Positions 45,671 to 57,834 of a DNA stretch of 64,000 nt are shown one piece after another. Below the pieces are notes generated by a model that saw only the letters and a list, made by a program, of their open reading frames with translations, had not been told where the DNA came from and made no database searches. A program made the position numbers and the translations under genes. Position 1 is the stretch's first letter. Each line of letters starts with the position of its first letter. The stretch spans positions 1,749,501-1,813,500 of the forward strand of contig JAWQEG010000286.1 in the NCBI GenBank assembly GCA_033782935.1, written 5' to 3'. The stretch comes from Petrolisthes cinctipes (Eukaryota > Arthropoda > Malacostraca > Decapoda > Porcellanidae).

Positions 45671-47590
45671 ATTATAAAAAAAATTGTCATTATTATATCT
45701 GCCATTATTAAATCTGTCATTATTAAATTTGTCATTATTAAATTTGTCATTATTAAATCAGTCATTATTTAATTTTCATAATTAAATTTGTCATTATTAA
45801 ATTTGTCATTATTAAGTTTGTTATTATTAAATTATTTTTAATTATTAAATTTGTCATTAATAAATCTCATAATTAAATCATTCATTAATAAATCTGTCAT
45901 TATTAAATGTCATTAATAAATTTGTCATTATTAAATTTGTCATAATATTGTCATTATTAAATTTGTCATTATTTAATTTGTCATTAAATTTATCATTAAT
46001 AAATTTGTCATTATTAAAATTGTCATTATTAAATTTGTCATTATTAAATTTGTCATTATTAAATTGTCATTATTAAATTTGTCATTATTAAATTTGTCAT
46101 TATTAAATTTTTCATTATTAAATCCGCAATTATTAAAATTGTCATTATTAAATTTGTCATTATTAAATATGTTATTATTAAATCTGTCATTATAAAATCT
46201 GTCATTATTCAATTTGTCATTATTAATTGTCAATATATTAAATTTGTCATTTAAAAAAAATTGTCATTATTAAATTTTTCATTAAAATTGTCATTATTAA
46301 AATTGTCATTATTAAATTTGTCATTACTAAATTTGTCAGTATTAAATTGTCATTATTAAATTTGTCATTATTAAATTTGTCATTAAATCTGTCATTATTA
46401 AATTTGCCATTATTAAATCCGCCATTATCAAATTTGTCATTATTAAATTTGTCATTATTAAATATGTTATTATTTTTTCTGTCATTATAAAATCTGTCAT
46501 TATTCAATTTGTCATTATCAAATTGTTTATTATTAATTTTGTCATTACTAAATTTGTCATTATTAATTGTCAATATATTAAATTTGTCATTATAAAAAAA
46601 TTGTCATTATTAAATTTGTCATTATTAAATTTGTCATTATTAAATTTGTCATTATTAAATCTATCATTATTAAATTTGTCATTATTAAATCTATCATTAT
46701 TAAATTTGTCATTACTAAATTTGTCATTATTAAGTTTGTTATTATTAAATTATTTTTAATAATTAAATTTGTCATTAATAAAACTGTCATAATTAAATCA
46801 TTCAATAATAAATCTGTCATTATTAAATGTCATTGATAAATTTGTCATTATTAAATTTGTCATTAAATTTGTCATTATTAAATTTGTCATTATTAAATCC
46901 ACCATTATTAAATTTGTCATTATTAAATTTGTCATTATTAAATATGTTATTATTAAATCTGTCATTATAAAGTCTTTCAATTTTCAATTTGTCATTATCA
47001 AATTTGTTATTATTAATTTTGTCATTACTAAATTTGTCATTATTAATTGTCAATATATTAAATTTGTCATTATAAAAAAATTGTCATTATTAAATTTGTC
47101 TTTATTAAATTTGTCATTATAAATATTTTATTAATATATTTGTCATTATTAATTGTCAATACATTAAATTTGTCATTATAAAAAAATTGTCATTATGAAA
47201 TTTGTCATTAATATATTTGTCATTATTAAATTTATCATTATTAAATCTATCATTATTAAATCTGTTATAATTAAATTTGTCATAATCAAATTTGTCATTA
47301 TTAAATTTGTCATTATTAAATCTATCATTCTTAAATTTGTCATTATGAATTGTCAATACATTAAATCTGTCATTATTAAATTTGTCATTATAAATTTGTC
47401 ATATTAAGTTTGTCATTATTAAATCTGTCATTATTAAATCTGTCATTATTAAATTTGTCATTTACTAAATCTGTTATTATTAAGTTTGTCATTATTAAGT
47501 TTGTCATTATTAAATCATTTTTAAATTATTATTAAATTTGTCATTATTAAATTTGTATATTTTATGCTTGTCATTATTAAATTTTCCATT
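45671..47590 (-). repeat. 15-bp satellite array, reverse orientation (right outer arm)
   Basis: Mirror of the left outer arm 3171-5505. Diagnostic variants such as AATTGTCAATATATTAAATTTGTCATTATAAAAAAATTG recur and match inverted counterparts near 3560-3600. It shows higher-order repetition: blocks beginning TTGTCAATATATTAAATTT at about 46225, 46567 and 47046. It ends at the right terminal inverted repeat. Confidence 0.95.
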
Positions 47591-47716
47591 GTACCGGTTA
47601 TAACTACATATATCTACATATAATATATCTACATATATCTAGTGAGTCATACCATGTTCCACCACATGATCGCTCAAACTAGCTGACCTGACATAAACGG
47701 GTCCATGGGAACCAAG
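47583..47716 (-). repeat. Right outer terminal inverted repeat
   Basis: Reverse complement of 3042-3175, ending ...GGGAACCAAG at 47716. The sharp loss of similarity just outside both copies defines the element edge, apart from shared TGACGTCA motifs further out. Confidence 0.9.
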
Positions 47717-48972
47717 CTTCCTCAACAATAAGTGACGTCACAAGTCACGGGGGACAACACAGAGAGCTCTTCTTGTACCTTCCTATAGAGTAGTATGCTA
47801 GAGACAACCAATTGCTACACAAGGGGTCCCATAGCCATCTCTCTCTTTAAAGTTAGCTCCTAAGCCTAACTTAACCCTTTTGTGAAACTGTACTACCACT
47901 TGGGTTATTAATAAAATCTTGTTAAACTAAGACAAGGTGTGCTAACTCTCCATACCATAATAATACCTAACCTATTCTAAAAATATACTCCGAAAAGACA
48001 AAAGCCTACCACGCTACAAGAACAACAACAACGACATCAACAACTGATTTGTGTAGGTGACCGACCGCTCCACTAGCACATATTTGGTGAACAACGGTGG
48101 TGATACGAACATATATGGTGGAAAAAGGAGAGAAACAAAACAATTAATAGCAAGTGATAACCTAAGAAAAGACACAAAAGTAAAAAGAGAAGATAGGAGA
48201 AGTGAAGTGAAGGAGAAGCAAGGGGTTAATTAAGTGAAGGACAGACAGTCGAGTCGAGTCAGCACAGAAAGCTAGCCTCGCTAATCGTCCCGCGCTACCA
48301 CATACTGGTTGCGTCATCCTACCACACACTGGTTGCTTCATCACTACCACACTACCAGCACCATACTACTACTCTACCACTACTACTATACTTACACTAC
48401 AGTATAGCCTAGTGAGGTGAATACTTCAACTACAGTGAGAGACTATATTAGCAGTTCAAATAACTTCACTACTACAGTGCAGTTAAACAGTGCTTCGCAG
48501 CTACACAGTACTTCAATCAACATATCAACATTCTTCAGTTGACAGTGCTAACATCCAGGAAAGGACGTTGGTTTGGTAATTAGTACGACGTCACACGACT
48601 ACTGGAATACTATCCAACTAATTATCAAAGCCTACTCTACTATTCGTGGTCAGTAGCTTAGGTACATATATTTACAAATACATACACATCCTAACATCAT
48701 CACATTAGGATGTATAAATATATAAACGTATTACCAAATATCACCTCATTACAAATTCTATGTATTCATAATTTAGAGTACTATATGCGTATATCTTTAC
48801 GTATATATACCAGAAGGAATGTTCTTTGTGAATCTTCACGCAGAGTGACAGGTAATGAATGGAAGAAAAATCCGGTACCTCATTGTTTTCGCTTCGTAAG
48901 CTTAAACATAGTTAAACAATATTTGAAAGTAATGAAAGCTTAGTTGATTCAACAGAAATCACTAATTTAAGT
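47717..48972 (+). other. Leader or LTR region of a degenerate LTR retroelement
   Basis: Non-coding region upstream of the gag-like ORFs. It has an AATAAA at about 47910 and a TGGTGAACAACGGTGGTG string (about 48089) that could be a primer-binding site after an LTR. It then has ACTACTACT-type simple sequence at about 48300-48540. I could not define LTR ends and no second LTR is seen, so boundaries are unknown. Confidence 0.4.
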
Positions 48973-50159
48973 GTGAGTACAATAGAAAGTGTAAGTTCTC
49001 CCGTAAGTAAAAATATTCTTGTCCTAGATTTAGACATAAAAGAAGATAGAGTGACAATTAATAGTCCTCCTCTTACTAGATCTACCTCATTAACTGATTT
49101 GTTTACTAGTTTTACCTCTAACATTTCACCTAGTAAAACCAGGTCAGGACGTACTTACTCTACGGCTTTACATACTAACACATCATCACACACAATGGCA
49201 ACTAACACTTCTGCTACTATTAATGTTCTTCCCCAAGCTCATACAGTGAAGGAATTCACTGGAGACGATGCTAACTATAATATCCATACATTTCTAAGGG
49301 TTTGTGAAGATAATATGCTTCCTACAGGAATTACAGATGACAAAGGGAAAATAAGGTTCGTACGTGATCATATTAAACCAGACTCAAATGCTAGCACATT
49401 ACTGACTGCAACTGATTTCACGGATCCAGATAACTTAAATAATTTTAAACAGCTTTGTGAAGACCTCATAGATGTTTTCGGTGGGGGGCAGTTTGGCGGT
49501 CCACTAGCATGGGTACACAGAATGGTAAAAGGACAGTGAGTAATTGTGGAACAGCTAATTCAAGTACGGCTCTAGCGTTAGCAGGTTCGACCATTAGCGA
49601 TGCTAAACAACTCTTAAAAGGGTCAGAGTGGTTGAACACACAAGGTAACATGAAAGCGGATAATGTATACCAGATCATTGAGTACATACAGTATGTGTTG
49701 CTTTTAACAGAGGAATCCAGGCTTGAAGCTGCTAAAATAGAATATAAACCAAGTGACAGATTGGTCAAATATGCAGCAAAGGTTAGTCAAAAAGAACCTC
49801 TTAATGTACCTAGAGCCCTACCTGTAGCCGTGATCACTGACACAGACACTCACCACAGCACTTCACAGACACAACACACTACAAACTTCACACCTCAGAG
49901 TTCGAAGAAGAAACCTTATTGTAAAATCTGCAGAAAATATGGACACCGCCCAGATAAGTGTTACTTTAACAAGAATAATCGCTCAAATGCTAAAAGTAAG
50001 GATAATAGTAATAAAGTAGCAAGTGAATGTGAGAACAAGCCCAGTAACAAGTATTGCATTATTCATAATAGTGTGACACATAACACAGATGAATGTAGAG
50101 TCACATTAAATGCAAGAGACCAAATAAATAATAGACGTGCAAATACAGGTGACGATTAA
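48973..50159 (+). pseudogene. Retroelement gag with CCHC knuckle (one frame break)
   Basis: Two overlapping frames. The first (48973-49539) has a Ser/Thr-rich N-terminus (SGRTYST) and a helical capsid-like segment (VKEFTGDDANYNIHTFLRVC, LCEDLIDVFGG). The second (49509-50159) continues with helical sequence and a zinc knuckle CKICRKYGHRPDKC (C-x2-C-x4-H-x4-C). It then has a second variant knuckle-like CIIHNSVTHNTDEC. The overlap at 49509-49539 marks either a frameshift mutation or a programmed shift. The stop TAA at 50157 is the start of a run of 19 A. Confidence 0.8.
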
Positions 50160-51467
50160 AAAAAAAAAAAAAAAAACGCCAATTTAATCACGCCTAAACA
50201 AATAAATATACTTGTTGCTGTCTTGGGTAAAGTTGATGTACTATCACTTCCTTGTAACATTGGGAATACAAATGTCTCGTTAGCTTTTGATACTGGAGCT
50301 TGTGTATCATTACTGTCTGAAGTAACACTTAAACAGCTGTTAAAGGAAAACCCACAACAACGATAGTCTATTCAACCATCAGATTTAAGCTTTATCTGGT
50401 AGTAAATTAATCATTAAAGGTATGGTCCAATTTCCTATTACACTTTCATTAAATAGTCAGACACTAAAATGCACCTTTTACATTTGTGAAAACTTCAGTT
50501 TGCCAACTGATGGATTGTTAGGTTTAAAAGAACTGACAGATCACTACCTTGACATTGCAATATCCCTCCTGTCAATTATCTTTCAGGGCCAAGTGTACCC
50601 ATGTCAACCGCGGAGTCAGCAGTGCACAGCTGTAGGCTCGGAGACAAGGGTCAGTGACTCACAGACTCGACTGGCAGGCAGTGTCAAAAGTACGGTAAAA
50701 TTACCAAGTAAAGGGTTTGCTATCATAACGGTGAAAGTGAAAGGTGACAATTATGTGGGAAATCAAACCATATCCTTAAGTGAAACTTGTAAAATAAATA
50801 ATGTTGGTATGGAATCCATATTTTCTCTGGTACAAAAAGACAACTTCATTGAAGCTCTAATTTTTAACAAGGATGATCAGGCAGTGAAAATAAAACCAGG
50901 TACATACCTATGTGACTTTTTTGTGTTTCCTAAACCAATACAAATGGAAAAAGAATCTCCTCCCTTAGCCAACATACACACTGTTGATGAATTGCAACTT
51001 AGGCAAACTATTAATGAATTATATGAGCATGTACAAGTAAATGATTTTCCTTCACATCGCACACAGCTTTTACATATATTAGCAAATCACAGGTCGGCTA
51101 TTGCTTTACCTGGTGAGCGGTTGGGGAAAACAACACTAGTTAAACATCACATTTCATTAACAGACACAGATCCAGTATATGTGAAAGCTTACAGATTACC
51201 TCATAGTCAAAGACAAATAATGAATATAATGGTGGATGATATGTCTACAGAAGGAATCATTGAGTCTTCAAACAGTCCTTATAACAGCCCATTATTTTTG
51301 GTGACTAAGAAAACAGGTGATTTCCGCCCTGTTACAGATTTTAGGAAGATAAATAAGAAAACTGTCATGGATAGGTACCCATTACCTGTACTTAAAAAAA
51401 TCCTCAAAACGGAGTCTTTAGTAGTCTTGACCTAATTAGTGGTTATTGGCAAGTAGAATTAGATGAA
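50160..51467 (+). pseudogene. Retroelement protease and N-terminal RT, truncated by a Penelope insertion
   Basis: After the A run, the same frame as gag opens again and carries a retropepsin motif LAFDTGACVSLLS (Asp at about 50289), ending at a TAG near 50366. The next frame (50422-51435) has DGLLGLKELTDHYLD, typical of protease ends. It then has the RT fingers: KAYRLPHSQRQ, GIIESSNSPYNSPLFLV, DFRPVTDFRKIN and MDRYPLPVL. A last frameshift leads to DLISGYWQVELDE, where sequence stops at about 51467 against the Penelope element. The RT active-site YxDD, RNase H and integrase are not found to the right. Gypsy-type by RT motif order. Confidence 0.8.
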
Positions 51468-51546
51468 GTGGTAATTCACATTGACGTGAAGAGCAGCATG
51501 CTAAGAAAAACCCACTTTTTATAGACAAAAAGTATTTAATATGGAC

Positions 51547-51575
51547 GTTTCGGAGGCAACTACCTCCCTCTTCAG
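51547..51575 (-). ncRNA. Hammerhead-ribozyme-like core in Penelope element 2
   Basis: Minus strand reads CTGAAGA, G, stem GGAGG, loop TAGTTG, stem CCTCC, GAAAC. Compared with element 1 the central pair of helix II changes from T-A to A-T with pairing kept, a compensatory change. A GUC lies 16 bases or so further 3' as a possible cleavage triplet. Stem I pairing is not evident in cis. Confidence 0.55.
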
Positions 51576-51801
51576 CAGTACAGAGTTGAATGAAACATGA
51601 AAGGAAAATTAGTAGCTGACAGGGGGAGGGAGGGACAAGGTGTGTTCTGATGACAGACAGACCACACCTCACCTCACCTCACCCAACCGACCTGACCTGG
51701 CCATTCCTCAGGGATCCGACCCCCCATCTGGGAGGGATTTGACCACTAGTGCTCTCATTAATGGATCTAGTTTGAACATACCTTCATTTAAGTTAAAGTT
51801 T

Positions 51802-52925
51802 TTATAGTGCTGTATACATACTGATTCTAATATTTTTACTTTTCTTGAAATTGTTGCACTTAATTATCATTTTACCAGAATTCCAATCAATACAGTGGTT
51901 GTTGTCATATGCATGGACAAAGTTAGCATTATTTGTGTTACAATTCGTCATATCTCGTTTATGTTCTTTCATTCTAACATCTAAAGATCTCCCAGTTTCA
52001 CCTATATAAACTAAGTCACAGTCTTTGCAAGGAATTTTGTATACTCCTGCTTGGGGCTGAACAGTGGCATTATTTCTTACAAGAGTGGTTTTGATGCTAG
52101 AAGTATATTTGAAGGCTATGTTTACATCAAGTTCTCTGCTAACTGACTGAATTTTTTCCAGATTTTTTACATAAGAAAGACATAAATAAGGTTTCTTTTC
52201 TGACTGACATTTAGGAACATAGAAGGTTTTCCTAGCCTTATAATAAGCTTTTCTGATAAACCAATCAGGATATTTCAAGTTACGGAATATAATCCAAATT
52301 TTGTTGTTTTCTACCTCTAAATTTTGGGGGCTACAAATTCTTAATGCTCTGACAAACAAGGTAGATATGACAGACATTTTGATAGAATCATTATGATAAG
52401 AGAAAAAATGAATGTACATATCACAATGAGTGGGTTTCCTATAGACAGTGAAAATAGGGAAGTCATTAATTTTAGTAACCAAAACATCAAGGAAGGGTAG
52501 GGACCTATCAATTTCCCATTCAATTTTGAAATTGATAGATGGAACCAAGTCATTTAATTTGCAAAAGAAATCTTCAAAGTTATTGAGACTGTTGGGCCAA
52601 AAGGAGAAAATGTCATCTACATACCTATGCCATATTAGATTTGGGGGTGCAATGTTGGATAATAACTCAGTTTCAAAAAATTCCATATACAAATTACTAA
52701 GGATGGGGGATAATGGCGACCCCATAGCATTGCCAAATCGCTGAATGAAGAATTTATCATTAAGAGAAAAAGCATTGGATAAACACAAAGTTTAATTAAT
52801 TCAAGGAAGGAAGATATTGGCATACCCAAATCTAAATCATAGTCTGGCATTTTCCTACTTAGAAATTCTAATACATCGTTAAGTGGCACTTTAGTGAAGA
52901 GTGAATCTACATCAAAACTTACCAG
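51802..52925 (-). pseudogene. Penelope RT palm plus GIY-YIG endonuclease
   Basis: The first piece (52925-52795, in another frame) carries VSFDVDSLFTKVPL, RT motif A with its Asp. After a frameshift at about 52790 the long frame has NAMGSPLSPILSNLYMEFFE, the RYVDDIFSFWP active site, PFLDVLV and RKPTHCDMYIHFFSYH. The conserved FVRALRICSP and WFIRKAYYKAR segments follow, then a GIY-YIG domain with AGVYKIPCKDCDLVYIGETG. It ends in a premature stop after NIRISMYTAL. Penelope enzymes prime at nicked ends made by the GIY-YIG domain. Truncation and the frameshift make this copy inactive. Confidence 0.9.
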
Positions 52926-52935
52926 GATGTTGGAT

Positions 52936-53197
52936 TAAAGGTTAAACTGTCAAAATGTACAGCTCCGGACAGATCAAGGGTCCACACCCCATCCATCAGC
53001 GACTTGGTTTGGCTCTCGTCGGATCTGGCAACAGTTGCAGGTGGAGGGAGGGGGGGGGATGTTAGTGGGAGAGGAGGAGAGAAATGTGGGCGGAGCTATA
53101 TTGGAGGGTAACGAATGATCAGGTAGAGAAGGCGTGTGTCAGAAGGAATGAATGAAGCATACACTGTGAACGGTATCGAATCACCAATAGTTTAAAG
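52936..53197. other. Unassigned spacer
   Basis: No coding or repeat signature beyond a G-rich stretch (about 53038-53080). It does not continue the interrupted LTR retroelement. The last eight bases (53190-53197, GTTTAAAG) are the target duplication of the next MITE. Confidence 0.5.
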
Positions 53198-53624
53198 CAG
53201 GGTTCTTCAAACTTTTTCAGTCGTGACCCAGTTTTTACTATGACATCATTCTCGCGACCCATACAGAAAGATCTTTTACGAATGACTAGAATTATCAACC
53301 TAAGAAAATACAAGGCCAGAAACTGAAACACAATAATTATGATTACAAGGCATTCTAAACAGAATTATAAACATTGCCTCACCTACCCCTCCCCCTCTCT
53401 CTCACTCTCTCTCAAAAAGGCTAATATTTGTGCAATGATTTTGTTTCATTGGTAATCAAATATATGAATTTTCAATTATAAAAGATGTTAGGTGGATTCA
53501 TGTATGAACTTCATATTTATTTTATTGTCACGAACATTATTATTCTATTTTATTCATGTATTTATTTTTGTGAGCCTGCGACCCAGTTTGGAGGAATTCG
53601 GGACCCGTAGTTTGAAGAACCCGG
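53198..53624. mobile_element. hAT-type MITE 1
   Basis: Ends CAGGGTTCTTCAAACT and, read inward from 53624, CCGGGTTCTTCAAACT. A perfect 8-bp duplication GTTTAAAG lies at 53190-53197 and 53625-53632. The 427-bp body has no transposase. Subterminal GACCCAG/GACCC motifs (about 53225 and 53580) repeat near both ends. Confidence 0.92.
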
Positions 53625-53650
53625 GTTTAAAGAAGTGCATTAACGTAGGT

Positions 53651-54337
53651 CAGTGGTTCTTAACCAGGGGTGCTCGCACCCCTAGGTGGTGCGAGGCCGG
53701 TTCCTAGGGGGTGCGAGGATAGGCATAATTAAAGCAAATTATATTTTTATATACGCATGTTATTTTTTTCTGCAAAAAAAAAAATAATCTTTTTGCTACA
53801 GCAGTGTTTTGAGCTAGAGAAAAACCTACACCTAATTTCCTAATGAAGTGCCAACGTTGCAACAGACTCGAGTAAATATGTATGTGATTCGGAGGGACGA
53901 GGGAGGGAGGACACGTATAGGTGACACAGAGGGAGGGAGGACATGTAGGTGACACAGAGGGAGGGAGGTTATCGTCACCACCCTCCCGCACCATTAACAC
54001 ACAGTCATCTGTTTGAGTGATTTATGGTTTCCCTGTTTTAATAACTTTTTGTTATTGATACATATACAGTAGGGTGGAGGATTGGTTGTGAATCATTTCT
54101 GATTTTGCTTTCTTCACATGCATTTAAATGGTCGGTTTATATAACGTAAATCATTACTGTAGCGGTGTAGCCATTACAATACTTTCATGGAATGTATTGT
54201 GATGGCTACAAATGTACTTATTAAAACCACGTATTTCAGTTTTAGTATTTTTTTTTTTCAGCAATAGAGGGGTGCGAGAACTGACTGCTGATTTGAAAGG
54301 GGTGCATATATTGAAAAAGGTTATTTAAGAACCACTG
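53651..54337. mobile_element. hAT-type MITE 2
   Basis: Starts CAGTGGTTCTTAACCAGG and ends AAGAACCACTG, with a perfect 8-bp duplication ACGTAGGT at 53643-53650 and 54338-54345. CAGTGGTTCTTAACC is a common hAT terminus. GGGGTGC motifs occur near both ends. The 687-bp body has no transposase. Confidence 0.93.
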
Positions 54338-54345
54338 ACGTAGGT

Positions 54346-54589
54346 GGATATAGGAGAGAAGAAATGTGATGATTTGAGGCGAGGGTGAGGGGGAAGAGGG
54401 TAAGAAAAATGAAGGTGATTAATTGAAAAGTAATAACAAGCAATTATAATTAGAATATCTGTTACATTATATCCTTTAAATAAAGGCACTGTCTTTTGTT
54501 CACCATCGTAGTGGGATAGACTACTGATTATATATTATCCTTTGGATATTAGACATCTATCCCTGTATTCCTTTTATCCTTCGTACTTG
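54346..54589. other. Spacer, nothing recognised
   Basis: AT-rich DNA between the hAT MITE and the foldback MITE. No feature supported. Confidence 0.5.
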
Positions 54590-54808
54590 CCCCGTAGGGG
54601 AGGTATTGCCTGTAATGATGTGGGCAATACTTTAAGGGCTTTGGCGCCCCTTCGGTCCCAGCCATTAGCTTACAGTTCTTCAACTGTCCCTCCTTTCTTC
54701 CTATTTCCTTCTTGCTTGCTGTCACAGCTAGTGGCTGGGGCCGAAGTGGCGCCAAAACCCTTAAAGTATTGCCCACATCACTAATGCAGGCAATACCCCC
54801 CTACGGGG
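54590..54808. mobile_element. Short foldback MITE with CCCCGTAGGGG ends
   Basis: About 80 bp at 54590-54671 are inverted at 54727-54808. Both contain CCCCGTAGGGG, GGTATTGCCTG, GATGTGGGCAATACTTTAAG and TTGGCGCC. The 55-bp middle is unique. A transcript would form a long hairpin. A clear target duplication is not visible. Confidence 0.85.
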
Positions 54809-55459
54809 TCAATTTGTAGAGAATTTAGAAAACAACTAGAGATTTATGGGGAAAGATATATAAATTAATTAGAATAAAAGTGTAGGTAGATATGCATTCT
54901 TGACGGGATTATCCCAGCCACAGCATTTCGCCTTCATAAAACTGAAGGACTATAGGTTTCATGCATTGCCATTTGCCAGTCTGGTGCTAGTCAGAATGTT
55001 AACTTGTTAAACCCATTTGCAGGAAAGAGAAATATATTATATCTTTCTTTTTAAGTTCCTTATAGGTAATTTTTATTAAAATCTGTTTCGATATACATTA
55101 TCTTACTTTTATCTAGTTCCAGCATTACTGCGCAGAACACCATATGACACAATAAGGACTACAAGGACAGTAATGGTGATCAACGTGATGCTCATGGATC
55201 TCTCTATAGGTTACTGAACACAGTGTTTTATGTTCAACTTCAGAATTATGTTCTCAGCATGACAATGATAGGCAAAGATAATGAAAACAATATAAAGAAA
55301 TTATGTTTTATTATACGACAAATATTCAACTGCATAGCTATTGCTACTCCATCATTTAGCTAAATATCTTTGTTAGATTGGCGTACTTCATGAATAAAAA
55401 ATTATAACAAAAACTGAAAGAAAAATTACAAAGGCTAAGTTGTTTCTATGGAGCGAGAG
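54809..55459. other. Spacer upstream of H2A
   Basis: No gene recognised. In particular, there is no divergent H2B where one would be expected opposite H2A. Confidence 0.6.
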
Positions 55460-55978
<519 letters not shown>

Positions 55979-56033
55979 GGTTGCTCTCTGTCCCCAGAAG
56001 CCTCCTTTCCTCCTCTTCCCAACTTATAGATCC

Positions 56034-56050
56034 GGCTCCTTAATGGAGCC
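56034..56050 (+). terminator. H2A mRNA 3' stem-loop
   Basis: GGCTCC-TTAAT-GGAGCC, 55 bases after the stop. A downstream purine element-like CTTCACAAAGAG is at 56060-56071. The loop is five bases where four is canonical. Confidence 0.85.
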
Positions 56051-56071
56051 ACACTTGCCTTCACAAAGAGT

Positions 56072-57173
56072 TTGATAATAGACAAGCTATTTATTGGATT
56101 ACATTTCCTATTATTGACTTAGGCTTTCATGTAAGGTCGGCGACAATAGTCGTCTTCTCACTCGGCTCTTCTTGTACCGAGTCTGGTTAACTAAGGCTTC
56201 TATTGCCATGGCTTAGCAGCCGACTGTACAGATCTGTAGTAAGAACATTACAGATTAACTGAAAAAGAAGGGTCGGTGTTAATATTTGCCACGATTGAAT
56301 TATGGGTACAAAGATAAAGGTTTTACCATTCTGCGCCCAAATGTGTGTCTTGCAAAATTCCTGTAGATGCGAGTGGGAGTGATTTGCGTCGAAATAATAT
56401 GCACGATATTACATAAGTAGTGCATGTGATAGGTGAAGGTTTTTGTGTATGTAATGAATTAAGTTGAAATAAAAATTATGCACTACAATAAAGAAATATA
56501 GCGCTAGTGTGTATGAAATATGAAGGTGTTGTGCAATAGGTATATAGACGTGCATGTCGACATTCTATTCCAGAGCGAAGGTAATGATAAATATGGGCTT
56601 ATTCATTCGAGGAAATTAAGCCATATAAAATCTGTAGTGAGTGTGGTTACGAAAACCCAACTTACTAATACCTACACACAAACACTCAAGCACAAATCAA
56701 TTTATACATACACACAAAACCTCTCTTAAATACAAGCACATTAATACTTACACAAATAAACAATCTTAATAACACACACTAACGCTTGTATACACGCCAA
56801 ACCCCACTCTTACGCTAATCCCTACACACACACACATATTCCTACACGTGCACACACCATCTCTGTTCATTTATTTATCCAATGCAGCCCATCCCTCCTC
56901 TAGTGTCACTAACCTAGGAAAAATAAAAGGAGGAACTACAAAAGTATCATTGAGGATAGGCAATCTCTCCTAAAAAGAGTCAGATCCGATTCGATGGCAA
57001 TGAGGTACCTTCCATACTTTGTTTCTACTTCGTCTACCGCACGCCCCGGGGCTTATTGCACCTCGACACCTACAAAGCTCGTCTGACATAGCACCACAAA
57101 AAAGATAACCAGCATTCATGCATGGCCACACTCAATTTTGTCCATAACAGTTCCCTTAAGTCTAAAATGTTGT
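56072..57173. other. Intergenic spacer between convergent H2A and H2B
   Basis: No gene seen. It contains ACACAC-rich stretches (about 56670-56860) and no H1 gene. ORFs are low complexity. Confidence 0.6.
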
Positions 57174-57190
57174 GGCTCCTAATAGGAGCC
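57174..57190 (-). terminator. H2B mRNA 3' stem-loop
   Basis: On the minus strand GGCTCC-TATTA-GGAGCC, 36 bases after the stop. It could also form seven pairs with a three-base loop. 17 nt rather than 16. Confidence 0.85.
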
Positions 57191-57226
57191 GATTGTTGAC
57201 CAAATGATTCTGGAGAGTGCACCACT

Positions 57227-57598
57227 TTATTTGGAGGAGGTGTACTTGGTGACAGCCTTGGTGCCCTCGGACACGGCGTGCTTGGCAAGCTCACCGGGGA
57301 GCAGGAGCCTGACGGCGGTCTGAATCTCCCGACTGGTGATGGTGGACCGCTTGTTGTAGTGTGCCAGGCGAGAGGCCTCGGCGGCGATTCTCTCAAAGAT
57401 GTCGTTCACGAAAGAGTTCATGATCGACATTGCCTTAGAGGAAACACCAGTGTCAGGGTGGACCTGCTTCAGTACCTTGTAAATGTAGATGCTGTAACTT
57501 TCCTTCCTCTTGCGCTTCTTTTTCTTGCCTCCTTTAGCAATGGCCTTCTGGGCCTTGCCAGCCTTCTTGGCAGCCTTTCCAGAAGTCTTAGGTGGCAT
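57227..57598 (-). CDS. H2B: Histone H2B, replication-dependent
   Basis: 123 residues beginning [20 protein letters not shown] basic [19 protein letters not shown] stretch leads into the fold ([20 protein letters not shown]), then [20 protein letters not shown] and the C-terminal helix ending TKYTSSK, with the ubiquitinated-Lys context intact. Canonical, intronless. It is transcribed toward H2A, so the two genes are convergent across 1.2 kb. Minus-strand promoter elements lie just upstream: TATAAATA at about 57650 and GACCAAT at 57708-57714. Confidence 0.97.
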   Translation of the reverse strand: MPPKTSGKAAKKAGKAQKAIAKGGKKKKRKRKESYSIYIYKVLKQVHPDTGVSSKAMSIMNSFVNDIFERIAAEASRLAHYNKRSTITSREIQTAVRLLLPGELAKHAVSEGTKAVTKYTSSK

Positions 57599-57740
57599 GT
57601 CTACCTAGTTTAGTTGGTAGTCGAACGGATATTTTATCACCACATTTTCATATTTATATTGAACGTGAAGATCACGGGCGACCACTAGCCCCGCTCGCTC
57701 CTCGTGGATTGGTCAAAATTAGGTGCCTCTGATAGTCATC
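57599..57740 (-). promoter_or_regulatory. H2B promoter, carrying a copy of the H2A promoter block
   Basis: Minus-strand TATAAATA at about 57650. The segment 57670-57735 (GATCACGGGC ... CTCGTGGATTGGTCAAAATT ... TGCCTCTGAT) matches the H2A upstream block 55460-55525 in the same plus orientation. No H2A follows on the right, so this looks like a divergent H2A/H2B promoter that has lost its H2A. Confidence 0.75.
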
Positions 57741-57834
57741 TCCTAACAAAGAATAACCTAGCAATAAATCTAATGGCAAAACATAATTCTAGGCGATACA
57801 ATTTTTATTACAAAACAATAATGATGTCGGCAAA

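Larger units (their letters stand above)
51468..52935 (-). mobile_element. Penelope-like element 2, 5'-truncated
   Basis: Inserted into the RT of the LTR element. The 3' end on the minus strand lies near 51468 and includes a terminal-repeat-like segment with a hammerhead-like core. The 5' end is truncated inside RT at about 52935. It is distinct in sequence from element 1 but has the same layout. Confidence 0.85.

Noticed and set aside
57278..57613. Plus-strand ORF opposite H2B
   Set aside because: Antisense shadow of a highly conserved histone gene.
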